Shown here: one piece after another, positions 47,301 to 56,661 of the stretch
How the letters are laid out: every line of letters begins with the position of its first letter
Numbering within the stretch: the stretch's first letter is position 1
Origin: Mytilus edulis
Taxonomy: Eukaryota > Mollusca > Bivalvia > Mytilida > Mytilidae
Assembly (NCBI RefSeq): GCF_963676685.1
Contig: NC_092350.1
Location: 44,127,705-44,191,704, forward strand
Length of the DNA: 64,000 bases
Reading direction: 5' to 3'
The notes under the pieces: model-generated
What the model was told of the DNA's origin: nothing
The model's input: only the letters and a program-made list of their open reading frames with translations
Database searches by the model: none
Program-made: the position numbers and the translations under genes

Positions 47301-50300
47301 GCATTTTCAAATGTAGAAAATGGTGGATTAAACCTGGTTTTATAGCGCTAACCCTTTCACTTTGATGACAGTCTCGTCACATTCCGTTATATTTACACTG
47401 ATGCGTAAACTAAACAGACACAATAAATAAAATAGTCAAAATATGGTTACATCAGTCATCATCGTATAACAATTTTAACATTTTAACAGAAAACAAAAAC
47501 ATCTATTTACAAACACATTCATTGAATTGAGTGTATGACGTCAGAAAATTTTATGCGTCACATAAATTTGTCGTTCAATGTGCATACAATCAATTTTAAA
47601 ATTAACATAGGCAATGTTACATATGTAGCATATAGGGTTAAAAAAATCAAAAGTATGTAAGAATAAATTTCAGAAATAGACCGCGTTTGAAAATAGTCCA
47701 AAAGTTATATACAGAATTTATAAGAATCCACAAATAGTAAATTCCACTACGCGATTGAATGATTTTGACGTTTATGGTTCAACGTATTTTGTATTTCATA
47801 ATAGAAATATATTATAATGATACAAGTGTGGACACAGATGAGTGTGGATAGTATGTATGGATGTTTGACAGTGTCTTATGACAAAATGAGTTCTATGTTT
47901 TTTCTATATGGTGTTATTAACTATGTTGCACGATGACAACCAATCTGAGCATTATGAGTGTTATTTATTAAATTTTTTATGCCCCCACCTACAATAGTAG
48001 ATAGGCATTATGTTTTCTGGTCTGTGGGTCCGTTCGTTCGTTTGTCCCGCTTTAGGTTAAAGTTTTTGGTCAAGGTAGTTTTTGATGAAGCTGAAGTCCA
48101 ATCAACTCGAAACTTAGTACACATGTTCATTATGATATGATCTTTCTAATTTTAAAGCCAAATTAGACTTTTGACCCCAATTTCACGGTCCATTGAACAT
48201 AGAAAATGGAAGTGGGAGTTTCAGGTTAAAGTTTTTGGTCAAAGTAGTTTTTGATGAAGCTGAATTCCAATCAACTTGAAACTTACTACACTTGTTGCAT
48301 ATGATATGATCTTTCTAATTTCAAAACTCATAACTGCTCCAAAAGTAATCTGATAGAATTTCAAGCATTTTAAGCCAATATTATCAACATCTACTATAAA
48401 TGAGTCTTAATATGTCTACATATCTAAAAAGTCATAGTATTCAAAAGGTAATGCAAAATTATTCCTTTTCATTTTTTTTGTTATATGGATACACATTTGA
48501 GTGATACATGTACCAATACAATATTTGTTGTGGTATGAAAGTGCAGTAATTAGCATTTACTGTAACTATGTTAATTCACACAAATTGAAAAATAAACAAA
48601 TGAATGGACCAGATGCTCCGCAGAGCCCAGCTTTATACGACTGCAGAGGTCGAAGCCTGAACAGTTGGGGCTAGTATTGACACAACATTCAAGCTGGAAA
48701 CAGCTCTGAGTTTGAATTGTGATTAAATAGATGACACAGCTTAGGTTTCTGACACCGAATGAATGTGGTCTAATGAACTTAAATATTTGTTTTGCTTTTG
48801 TGTTAGGAGCACTTCACTATGCTGCTGAATATTAATCCTTTCAAACAAAAATATCTAAAGAAATTTTCTTTTTAATTTCTGAAATGAGAAACATTTAGAG
48901 GAGACAAACTTCAGTTAAGAGATCAGAAACTAAAAAAATGTATAATTTTTCCATTTGTAAAAGGGCATACCCTAGAAAGTGCTTGCAATCACTGAATGGT
49001 TATTAATGACTGCTTTAATTTATCAGTTGGTAATAAAGTGAATATTGCATTGTATATTGTATAATTGATTTAAGTTGACTGAACAAAGAAAGATAACTCC
49101 AATTTTCAAAGAAGATTTCATAAAGCATTGGTATTAGGTAATTCAAGAACCATTCTGGACAAACTCCAATTTAGGGTCTTGAATTTACAAAAATGTTTGA
49201 TTTTGGTCCGTAATTATTAGACTGTTTGTCCCATAACCCACATATATCCGAACCTTCTACTTATGGTATTAAACATTGTGGTACAATTTCAGAACAATTG
49301 AAATACTTATACACAACTTTTTAAACCGACACTAGATTAAAGCTTGTTTTGGGCACCTTTGTACCCCTTATTCCTAAACCTTAGGGACCATAACCCCCAA
49401 AATCAATCCCAAGCTTCCTTTTGTGGTTATAAACGTAGTGTTATAATTTTGTTGATTTCTGTTGACTTATAATAAAGTTATTATCCAGAAACCATCTTTC
49501 GGACAGGATACCAATTTACGACCCCAAATTTTTTGTGGTTGTATAAAAATGTTGAACATGTGCAATGAAGTATAGTTTTAGAAATCGATTAGGGAGCTAC
49601 CATTTGATTTTTATGGGGGGGGGGGGGGCTAGGATGAAAAATTTTGTCCTGCCTTTTTTTTTAGTTGTAATCTCTGTCCTGCCTTTTTTTTTTCAGTCTA
49701 TTCGGTCCTGCCTCTTTTTTTCTTAGTTAATCCTGACTTTTTTACAACAATTGTCATCCTGCCTTTTTTTTTTTGCCAAGTTACTCATCCTGCCTTTTTT
49801 TTTTACTCAAAATCCTGTCCTGCCTTTTTTTTTCAAATTTCATCCTAGCTCCCCCCATAAAAATCAAATGGTAGCTCCCTTAGACTGGATAGGCCTTATA
49901 ATTTTTTCCCTCCTAATTGAAGGACCGTTTACACTCAGGGCCGAGTCATCAGCAGGCAATACAGATGTATTAAAACAACCTAGCATCATATTGCTAGTAG
50001 TGGGAGTAGCATTGTCCGGTAAATTTGTTCCCACTTTTTTTTATAAAATGTATGGTTCAAATCAAAATAGAATGCTTTTATCTCCTGAATACTTACATTG
50101 TACATAGAGATGATACTACTTTGACAAATCCTTGTCCATTAGAGTTGTCTGTCAAATCTTAATTTCACAAAGAATGAATTGCATAACAATGAACTGAGCT
50201 CAAAGCAAAGTACTTTAATAATACACTTAGACAAAGAGCTAAATCCAGTGATATACTTTGTACTACAGGTCCTTCATGACCATCCATCCACCCAAACCAT

Positions 50301-53300
50301 ATCTCAATAACATTCCATACTACATGATTGGATTCAGAAGTCCTGAAAAAGACATGACTTTTTTTATCTTGTTTTAAGTATATATGCACAGGTTAAACCT
50401 TTATTGTGGATATAATCATTCAGTATCTAGCAACTATCAATTTGCTTCATGCACATATTGATATAGGTTGATTGCTCCTCTGTTGGAAATTAGAACACAC
50501 CTCCATCTAATTTTAGTCAACTGACGAAGAAAAATTCAAAACTATATAAAATGTTATCTAAGACTTGTCAGTGTCTATTTCCTTTGCCACTGAATGAGAT
50601 TCCATATTTACAACCAATGAAAATCAAATATCCCTCTAATAGACTTAGCATTGAAATCGTTTTCTAAAATGGTAGTTATGTGGAACCTAGAACTAAAAAA
50701 ATTGAAACAATATATCTTAAATATTTCAAATGCATGTACATTTAATAATTCTCCAAAATTCACTTTATTTTTCCTTTTTTGGTTTTCTGTTGGAGACTGT
50801 ATATTGACCTCTATGTAGCCTTTTCAACTTATAAAAGGGGGGATACATTTCCATAGAATTAAACTTTTCTGAAAGAATTGATTCCATTTATTTTCAATAA
50901 ACAATAAATATTGAAGTCTATAACAGGCATCTAGGAACAGGCTCAACATTATTTCTAAACATGTATTAATATATACCAAAATGTGGACAAACCTACATTA
51001 AATATTCTACTTCAACGACTTTAATTAGTGGAGTAGATCAAATTAAAAAGTCACAATGGTTAAAAACTCCAATGGCAGTCTTTCCTGCTAAAATCTTGAT
51101 GTGTAGAATGTGATATACCATTTTTGGGTCTATATACTGTCCTTTAAATTTAGGTCATTTTGACACGGCAAAATATGAAAAAAAATGTAAACTATGGTCT
51201 GGAAAGCACACAGTTTGTGATATTTTAAGGTATCTTTACTAAGAAAACCTGCAAATCTCAGTGGCAGATCCAGAACTTTTCAAAAAGGTGTGGGGGCTCT
51301 GATGGACCAGAGGGTTGCCCACTCCCATCAAGCTTCAATGATTTCTTACATATATGTCATAAGCTAAATTTCCCCCACCCCCTTGGTCTGTCTATGCATC
51401 TGTTTATCGTTCTGCGAAATAGTACTAATACTAATTTTTCCCCTCCCTTACCTGGCCCTAGACAGTTGCTTACCTTTGTAAACATTTTATAATTATAGTC
51501 AGGTATATATTGATTGAGAGTAACTTACATAGTAGTTAATGGGACTCTTTTTCACACGGTTCTGTGAAATATAATACGGCAAATATATACCCGTACATAC
51601 TATCCGCATAACACAGAAATCTGATAGATTTTCACTCCTCTGGGAAAAATCAACCTGTGAAATGAAATACCATGCCTGGAAAAAAATTACCGGGACAAAT
51701 TATCCTCAGGATAAAATATCACAGAGGACGAAATAAACCGTTACATTACATGAGAAGCCGGTTTGGTTACAAATAATTATGTCACGTGAAGGCGCACTGA
51801 CGTCACAATTTGCATTAATTTTGCAATACACTACAGTTCACTCATACAGAACCCATTATCATGCAAACATGCAACGTGAATGTGATTGGTTATCAAATAA
51901 TACAGAATTTATGCACGTACAGTTAATATAGAAGAAATTAGTTCATCAAATGTGAGTTCGTGATCTTGTGGTTAAGACCGATGGCTACAGTGCTGAAAGT
52001 CCTGAGTTAGATTCTCACTTGGGGTGCTAAAAATATCAGTACATCAGAAGGGTAATTTTCACCCTCTCACACACATCTTTGTTAATGTTCCGGGATTGTT
52101 GAAAACTTGCATATTCATCAATATTTGATTTTGTGGTTTTAACAATCCAGACAGACAAATAGCAATAAGGTGTTTAGGAAAACATGACCTAAAACCTCCT
52201 TCATATATGACAAAAATACATGGGAACTCATATTGAATGGTCAAATGTGTTCAATATGAAAATTGAAATTAAGATGGTAAAATCAAATATTAGCCGTTAC
52301 TGTAAATGGACTTAAAGTATGACTTTTCAGCAAATTTAAAGGGAAATGACACGGAAGGGGCCAAATAGTGTTCAAGGGGAGCAAATGCTATTTAAATTAG
52401 TATGCAGGTTTTAAATATAGAGGGAAGTTGAGTCATCTTTTTGGGTGAAGTTAAATACTGACTAGTGTGTGGTTCTCATTGGGTCTAAGCGTGACCAATA
52501 TTGACAATTTTTCGCAAGCGTGAAACGTGAAAGTCAAATTATTGTGTCATGAAAACGGGAAATGAGGTCTGTCGTGAAAACGGGAAATGGGGTTCTGCAG
52601 GACCCCGGAAATGACAAAAAAATGAAAATTGCTCATGTACATAGTGTAAGCGGGATATGGGAATCTGACAAAACAGTAAGTGGGATCTGGGATCAGAACA
52701 CCCCCCCCCCCCAACGAGACCCCCTTATGTAGATTTACCTTCTAATTCTATATAAAAAAAACACAACTAAGAACTACGTTTAATTCACTTTGACTACTGA
52801 TATGCAAACCTAGAAATATTTCATAAAATAGTGATTGAAAGATTCATAACACTTTGAAAGGATAATTCAGACACGTGTTACGCGGGGAGCATGTTTTAAA
52901 TTTGTTTACAAATAATAATGTCACGTGATCGCGCACTGACCTCAAGTTGCATCGCCCTTACAATTCACTAATACATGACCATTTTCATGCAAACATGCAA
53001 CGTGAATGTGATTGGTTATCATATAATACAGAAATAATGCATGCACAGTTTAAGAAGAAATTAGTTCAATAAATCGATGCGATTTTCACTTTTGACACGA
53101 ATAGGTCGGGTTGACATTACTGTCATCGGAGATAATATTGAGATAAATGGGATAAAACGGACCGTCAAAAAGGTCTAGAGGAGCACATCAGTAGAACCTT
53201 AACATTAATAAGTAATACTTACCAAAATTTCTCTAATTAAAGAACTATATAACTGAAATTTCACAAAGATAACGGTAAACATTTTGTTGATGGTGATGAT

Positions 53301-55820
53301 GCTATTATCGATCCGTTGAATTCAGGGTCAACGGAATTTTTTGCGTTGCGTTTAAATCATTGAGGCCATCTATTTTTATTGCGGGTTCCACATATATAAA
53401 TCGGAATTAAAGAAAAAATGGAATGTTGTTAGCAGAATCAAAACAGAAATGATGAACATTGCAACATTTTCAGCAAAATATAAATAGGATGGAGGATCTG
53501 TGTATTCACATTATTTGTAAAACTCTCCTTATTCATGTGAAGCGTGTGCTTTACATCGAGGCTTGCTATGCTTATCATTGACGCCACAGTACTTCAACCA
53601 ATCAGACAATGTTTATTTTGGGCATTTGACTTTTTTTAACTCAGATTTTGGAATATTTTAATCGAAATTATAGAAAAATGGAATGTTGTTAGTACATATA
53701 AAATAGAAAATGATGAATACTTTTAGCTAAAGATAATTTGGATGGGGGTTCTGTGTATTCACATTATTTGCACAACTCTCCTTACTGATGCCATATTTTG
53801 GAATTTCCGTGACCTAAATGGTTCGCGAAAATTAATATTTTTATATATAGTATAGTAATAAACTAGAACAATATCATACTGACGGGATCTTTTAAAGTGC
53901 AGAGTCACGTTGTAAGAACCAAAGAAATACAAAAAGTTGCATATACAAAGCACGACACCTAAAATTGAAAGACAATACAAACACATTGACGAGATGTACC
54001 GAGCCACGTCAAACGGATATCACATAAAACCATTCAACAGTAAAAGTAATATTAAATATAGAACAAAGACAAATGAAAGAACTATATAATACGTTGTTAA
54101 GATGATAAACAACATCAGTATGCAGAATCTATACATCAAGACCATCGTGTATTATTTGTGAAGTTGATACGGAATATTTATCAACAAGGTCTTGGTACCT
54201 TCCGATGAACTTTTTTAGAAAAAGGATGAGACGTTCTTTGACATACCCTGGTTCATTAACTTTCTACTCAGACACTGATGACGTTTTACAAAGTCTGAGT
54301 AGGAGGTGCAAGCTCGTGAATATCGAATAAGTTGGGAAATATATATCCCATACGCAGGTGAAGTTGGTATATTGCTACTAAGGTGGCGGACATTTTTAAT
54401 TTCAAAATTCAGATCGTCTCGTTTGTCATAGATTCTGGTACTGAGATGACTGTGTAAGTCAAATTCGAGAAAGTCAAAAAATGAATGCCGACAATTTGTT
54501 GGAAAAGTCTACCTCCAAACTCAACAAATATGTTGTCGATAAGAAACTCCAGCATACTGACCACTTGTTCTTCTATGTAGCATGTTTTACCTTTTTGTTT
54601 GTCACTATTAACGAAATATGCTTTATGAAATCCCAAAGTAATAAATTTATAGCGTATGCTACCATTTTTATGTTGAAAGGCATTGTGGATTATTTCTTTA
54701 TGGCGATTTTTCAATTTCACATAGAGAATGGTGGTATACAGAACCATCGAATTGAAAATTCAGTTCGAGAAATGCGAACCCCAAACAATGAGTTGTTTTT
54801 AGCCCTATTTATCTAGAATATATTGAAAATTTCAATTGATAGCCTATCTCTATTAGATCTTATTTATTTTGTCCGGGAAATGAAGACTGCCTTATGGTTA
54901 GGATTATAAAACCAACAAAACGGGAAATAGACAATAGTAAAAAATGTCAAGAGTCATCGTAATAGACAAATTGAATAAAACATTATTACATACAATTATT
55001 ATTCATGGTAACGTTCTCTAACAAAGTAAAAATACGATGATGAGCAAACGCCAGCGCACTTCTTTATTATCAATAGCTTTTTGCCATATATGATTTTGTT
55101 ACCTTTGTTAACAGAATATCCCGAGTATATGCCTAATCCCAACACGCCTACATTCGGGGACAGAAAATGGTTATAACTTTTCTACAATAATTAGGATAAC
55201 TATCAGTCCCCGAGGTAATCATCAGCTCAGCAGTCAGTACTTAAGTACTTCGGTACTGACATGATTTATAAAAAAAAATTTGATTATAAAGAAACTAAGG
55301 TTTCAGCTCCCTCAGGCAAAGTTGACCTTAGATGAATTTAGCTATTTGTAATAGGTTTTTTCTTCATATAGCTCTTCAACTGTTTCGGTACTTATCCATC
55401 CCTCGGATTTCAAATATTTTGCTTTGAGCGTTCCTGATGAAGGTAAATCTAGAAAAGCTCTTCGAACGCTTTCAATAATAAATGTTTTGTTTTTAAAAAA
55501 TTTCGTGTTGACCCATGAATTATTTTTAGTATAGTTCAATTTTGAATGTAGTACTTGTGTTTTTAGGTAACAGCTTAGAACATCACAATGGCCGTCGCTT
55601 CTCAACGAAGGATAGCGATAACGATGACTACTCTGGTCACTGTGCTACAATATACCCTGGAGCATGGTGGTTTGGTCTCTGTGTAACATCTGATCTGAAT
55701 GGTCAATATTTTCTGAGAACACCAGACTCCAGCCATCGAGGTGTTTACTGGCGTAGTTGGAAAGGATCTAGCTATTCTTTGAAAAGCTCAGTGATGATGA
55801 TGCGAAGAGTGTTAACTTGA
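37175..55820 (+). CDS. Fibrinogen-related lectin (FReD), secreted, six exons (whole gene)
   Basis: Exons 37175-37316, 40231-40275, 40788-40915, 41393-41489, 44970-45134 and 55567-55820 join without a phase error to 276 residues. Residues 1-18 are a signal peptide, 19-47 a short helix, 48-62 a linker with C50 and C61, and 68-276 one fibrinogen C-terminal domain. The domain shows DC (C69), SGVY (78-81), VYCEM (C95), [36 protein letters not shown] (204-212), C218 and C231, AWWFGLC and a terminal MMMRRV. Length (about 209 residues) is normal for the family. The DxDND calcium site is intact. The usual CHxxNLNG is CVTSDLNG, so ligand choice may differ from tachylectin-5 and ficolins. A secreted, calcium-dependent recognition lectin is inferred. 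Confidence 0.92.
38085..38460 (+). repeat. CAGGAATATGACAGT repeat, interrupted
   Basis: The two halves (38085-38158 and 38336-38460) together match 25790-25985. The second half has a run of about 27 T at 38360-38386, absent from the other copies. Confidence 0.7.
38159..38335 (+). mobile_element. 177-bp insertion with 12-bp target duplication
   Basis: GTCAGGAATATG occurs at 38147-38158 and again at 38336-38347, while the uninterrupted repeat elsewhere has it once. The insert ends AAATAACAAATAAAA, an A-rich 3' end. A duplication of about 12 bp plus an A-rich tail is the mark of LINE-mediated reverse transcription. No tRNA head or family was recognised; the AATAAA near the end suggests a copied mRNA 3' end. 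Confidence 0.75.
39340..39620 (-). repeat. Hammerhead-A dispersed repeat, minus strand
   Basis: Minus strand order: TTTTTCGAAAAACTAAGGAT, GTCATATTTGGCACAATG, GGTCCTCAATGCTTTCATC, then the 44-base motif at 39408-39365. The plus-strand frame at 39481 runs through the repeat and is not a gene. Confidence 0.6.
39365..39408 (-). ncRNA. Hammerhead ribozyme motif, family A (A15.1 changed)
   Basis: GCGTCA, CTGATGA, GTC, TTATGAA, GAC, GAA, TCGCACGT, C, TGGCGT. Stem I, stem II and both boxes are right, but the stem III closing pair has T opposite T, which should impair folding. Confidence 0.6.
40231..40275 (+). CDS. FReD exon 2: 15-residue cysteine-bearing linker
   Basis: A 45-nt micro-exon between TAATTTTTAG and GTACCC, phase 1 at both ends. 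It encodes [14 protein letters not shown] with the shared glycine at its start. Two cysteines just outside the fibrinogen domain may link chains. Being a multiple of three it could be skipped without loss of frame. Confidence 0.72.
40276..40787 (+). other. FReD intron 2
   Basis: GTACCC...TTTTTTTAG, 512 bp, no repeat recognised. Confidence 0.6.
40788..40915 (+). CDS. FReD exon 3: start of the fibrinogen domain
   Basis: Reads [20 protein letters not shown], then [14 protein letters not shown]. The DC...SGVY...VYC.M...WT pattern is the start of a fibrinogen C-terminal domain. C76 is additional to the usual pair. The domain normally has GGWT; here it is GHWT. Ends phase 0 at ACG|GTAACT. A second acceptor three bases later would drop one residue. 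Confidence 0.9.
40916..41392 (+). other. FReD intron 3
   Basis: GTAACT...TATATACAG, 477 bp, no repeat recognised. Confidence 0.6.
41393..41489 (+). CDS. FReD exon 4: middle of the fibrinogen domain
   Basis: Reads [20 protein letters not shown] then [13 protein letters not shown], the family's Q.R..G..DF.R.W..Y..GFG....EFWLG block. Enters in phase 0, leaves in phase 1 at CTTG|GTTAGT. Confidence 0.92.
41955..43140 (+). repeat. Dispersed repeat with internal ~480-bp units
   Basis: Starts GTTAGCTCACCTAGCCC and a CCGTCGTCGTCCGTCGTCG run. The block TTCTCCTCTGAAACT occurs at 42052 and 42548, and in worn form (TTTCTTCTGTAACT) near 43010, each followed by collinear sequence including TGGCTGCCATGGC or its variant. 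So two full units and a partial third. No open frame. Confidence 0.65.
43150..43335 (-). repeat. Hammerhead-A repeat, minus strand
   Basis: Minus strand: GTTTTTGGCACAACTTTTTG, TCTCAATGCTCTACAACTT, GGCTTGATAAATATTTTGAT, the ribozyme motif, then ACATTATAACCCTGGTACC. Confidence 0.65.
43184..43227 (-). ncRNA. Hammerhead ribozyme motif, family A, core intact
   Basis: GCGTCA, CTGATGA, GTC, TTATGTA, GAC, GAA, ACGCGCGT, T, TGGCGT on the minus strand. Stem I has six pairs (two wobbles), stem II G-C, T-A, C-G, stem III A-T and C-G with a GCGC tetraloop. The base at the cleavage site is U (triplet GUU), allowed but slower than GUC. Every base of the conserved core is present. It is antisense to the FReD transcript. 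Confidence 0.72.
43375..43460 (+). repeat. Hammerhead-A repeat, 3' part, plus strand
   Basis: Only the ribozyme region and the following TTTTAATGCTGGTATCTATG survive. It faces the minus-strand copy about 150 bp away. Confidence 0.55.
43382..43425 (+). ncRNA. Hammerhead ribozyme motif, family A (G12 changed)
   Basis: GCGTCA, CTGATGA, GTC, TTTTGTA, GAC, AAA, AGGCGTGT, C, TGGCGT. All stems can form, but the GAA box reads AAA. G12 is an essential base, so this copy should be inactive. Confidence 0.6.
43852..44290 (-). repeat. Family 2 retroelement tail, minus strand
   Basis: Plus strand shows GGAAATGGGGAATGTGACAA, AACAACCCGACC, GGCGTCCTTCAGCTGGCCCC, GCGGCCGGGTTAAACAT, then TTCAGTCCAAGAGAAGTCCG, the reverse complement of 11700-12070. 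Confidence 0.65.
44970..45134 (+). CDS. FReD exon 5: fibrinogen domain, LRVD region
   Basis: Reads [40 protein letters not shown], then [14 protein letters not shown]. This is the family's GN..IH.LT...Y.LR.DL..........Y..F.....Y.L....Y.GTAG. Phase 1 at both ends (TATTTTTAG before, GTACGA after). Confidence 0.92.
47200..47385 (-). repeat. CAGGAATATGACAGT repeat, minus strand
   Basis: Plus strand shows CACATGGCAAAATCAAGTAA, TGTTATATTCCCGACTTGG, AAAATGGTGGATTAAACC and TATAGCGCTAACCC, the reverse complement of 16455-16600. Confidence 0.6.
47975..48330 (+). repeat. Dispersed repeat ATGCCCCCACC...GTTCGTTCG
   Basis: Collinear with 33587-33840 and carrying the GTTAAAGTTTTTGGTCAA...CAATCAACT segment twice (48055-48130 and 48225-48300). 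Confidence 0.65.
49592..49879. mobile_element. MITE with GGGAGCTACC ends and TTA target duplication
   Basis: Begins GGGAGCTACCATTTGATTTT and ends with its reverse complement (CAAATGGTAGCTCCC). TTA lies directly outside both ends (49589-49591, 49880-49882). The 288-bp body carries a run of 14 G and at least five repeats of TCCTGCC followed by 7-10 T. TTA duplications and a GG-starting inverted repeat suit PIF/Harbinger-type non-autonomous elements. The 118-codon frame at 49751 is produced by the T-rich repeats. Confidence 0.8.
51766..51950 (+). repeat. Direct repeat, first copy
   Basis: GTTACAAATAATTATGTCACG to AGAAGAAATTAGTTCATCAA, including ATGCAAACATGCAACGTGAA and TGTGATTGGTTATCA. The second copy is at 52905-53070, about 1.13 kb away, with moderate divergence. 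Confidence 0.65.
51952..52030 (+). repeat. Degenerate tRNA-like segment
   Basis: TCTTGTGGTTAAGACC resembles a box A and CTGAGTTAGATTCTCAC a box B/T-arm (CTGAG...CTCA pairs loosely). Acceptor and anticodon arms are not convincing, so this is probably the head of an old SINE, not a tRNA gene. Confidence 0.35.
52905..53070 (+). repeat. Direct repeat, second copy
   Basis: Collinear with 51766-51950: TTACAAATAATAATGTCACG, ATGCAAACATGCAACGTGAA, GAAGAAATTAGTTCAATAAA. Confidence 0.65.
53400..53790 (+). repeat. Pair of direct repeats, about 255-bp offset
   Basis: AAAAATGGAATGTTGTTAG...CTGTGTATTCACATTATTTG...CTCTCCTTA occurs at about 53410-53535 and again at 53670-53785, with substitutions. Looks like a tandem duplication. 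Confidence 0.6.
54110..54840 (-). mobile_element. Family 1 reverse transcriptase with internal deletion
   Basis: The minus strand reads [36 protein letters not shown] and then jumps straight to the segment that normally follows the active site (DKRDD-like, then [20 protein letters not shown] and KLMNQG). The GIPMGTN block after GI and the whole YxDD region are missing. The rest has further frame breaks. The 111-codon plus frame opposite is a shadow. Confidence 0.7.
55196..55500 (+). repeat. Hammerhead-B dispersed repeat, copy 3
   Basis: Opposite orientation to copies 1 and 2: GTCAGTACTTAAGTACTTCG, CAGCTCCCTCAGGCAAAGTT, AGCTCTTCAACTGTTTCGG, TTTGCTTTGAGCGTTCCTG. It lies just before FReD exon 6, in the sense orientation of that gene. 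Confidence 0.65.
55428..55469 (+). ncRNA. Hammerhead-like motif, family B, copy 3
   Basis: GCGTTC, CTGATGA, AGG-TAAAT-CTA, GAA, AAGCTCTT, C, GAACGC. Stem I is a perfect six-pair helix, though both sides differ from other copies only on the 3' strand. Stem III A-T, A-T closes a GCTC loop. As in the other B copies, the innermost stem II position is A-A. It is on the sense strand, 98 bases before the FReD exon 6 acceptor. Confidence 0.45.
55567..55820 (+). CDS. FReD exon 6: C-terminal third of the fibrinogen domain
   Basis: Enters in phase 1 after TGTTTTTAG. Reads [52 protein letters not shown], then [20 protein letters not shown] and stops RRVLT. It holds the Ca2+-binding acidic loop (D208, D210, D212) and the C218-C231 loop that lines the acetyl-group pocket in tachylectin-5 and ficolins. 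The histidine usual after the second cysteine is valine here. Confidence 0.93.
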
Positions 55821-55844
55821 GATACAGACATTACTAACATTTCA

Positions 55845-55850
55845 AATAAA
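55845..55850 (+). promoter_or_regulatory. Polyadenylation signal of the FReD gene
   Basis: AATAAA 25 bases after the stop codon, implying a very short 3' untranslated region. Confidence 0.6.
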
Positions 55851-56655
55851 TTAAATAATGAGTATTCAGTTTCATTTTCTATAAATTTACAGAGTTTTAT
55901 CTAATTTCTAGTAGTCTCCGAATTTATTACAATGTATCATCCTAGAAGCTATCACTTCTGTTCTGGTATGCAAATATGGAAACTCTTCTTTTCAAATTTT
56001 GCTGTTCTAAAATTTCGAAATCATTTTAAAGTAAGGAATGTATTTCCCTCAAGCCTTACTCGGATTTCTTCTCGGGTTCGGCTTTACTTTTGGTTCTATT
56101 TATAAATATTATTAATACTTCAACGACATTTGTATTAGATTTTGAACTTTCAAATGTGGAATAGTGATCAAACTCTGTATTATAAATCTGATGCAATGAA
56201 ATAGGTTAATATTATTATTTGCTATAACAGTGCTACTAAAAAGGAAAATGTTCAACTGCGTGCTGATCCTGTTAAAAGCTTTAACAGACATCATCATAAA
56301 TAGGTTTCATACTATCATAGGTATGTTCCCATTGTTACCTCAATTGCACTCTCTTTACTCAATTTGGCACCATAAGAGCGGAAATCTCTACCCTTTCGGG
56401 TTCGTGCCTATTAGTTGTTTTTTTCTTTAATCTGGTTTTGCCGTTTGTTAAAGGTTTTTCTTAAATATTTTTGTTGGCTATATTATGTTTTTGCAAGGGT
56501 TGTCCGTTTGGCTAAGCATGATACATAAGTACCTATGTTCGACGGCATTTGAAACAATAGACTTATAGTTTATGTATCACACTCTCTTCATATCTACATA
56601 TCAAAGCACCCTTGAATCAACTTAGGATCTGGGATCCTCCTGAAGGATACACGTT
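55851..56655. other. Intergenic stretch, nothing recognised
   Basis: No exon, RNA or repeat seen. Overlapping 61-66-codon frames at 56112-56430 on both strands are chance. Confidence 0.4.
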
Positions 56656-56661
56656 CCTTAA

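Larger units (their letters stand above)
45135..55566 (+). other. FReD intron 5, 10.4 kb
   Basis: GTACGA...TGTTTTTAG. Contains a minus-strand CAGGAATATGACAGT repeat, a TTATGCCCC repeat, the TTA-flanked element at 49592, a tRNA-like piece near 51960, two direct repeat pairs, a minus-strand reverse transcriptase (54110-54840) and a hammerhead-B repeat (55196-55500). The stretches 45135-47190, 48340-49590 and 49885-51760 hold nothing I recognise, and the small frames there look like chance. Confidence 0.65.

Noticed and set aside
49751..50107. 118-codon open frame
   Set aside because: First half is the TCCTGCC-T(n) array of a MITE; it crosses the element's end into unrelated DNA.
54481..54816. 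111-codon plus-strand open frame
   Set aside because: Antisense shadow of the deleted reverse transcriptase on the minus strand.
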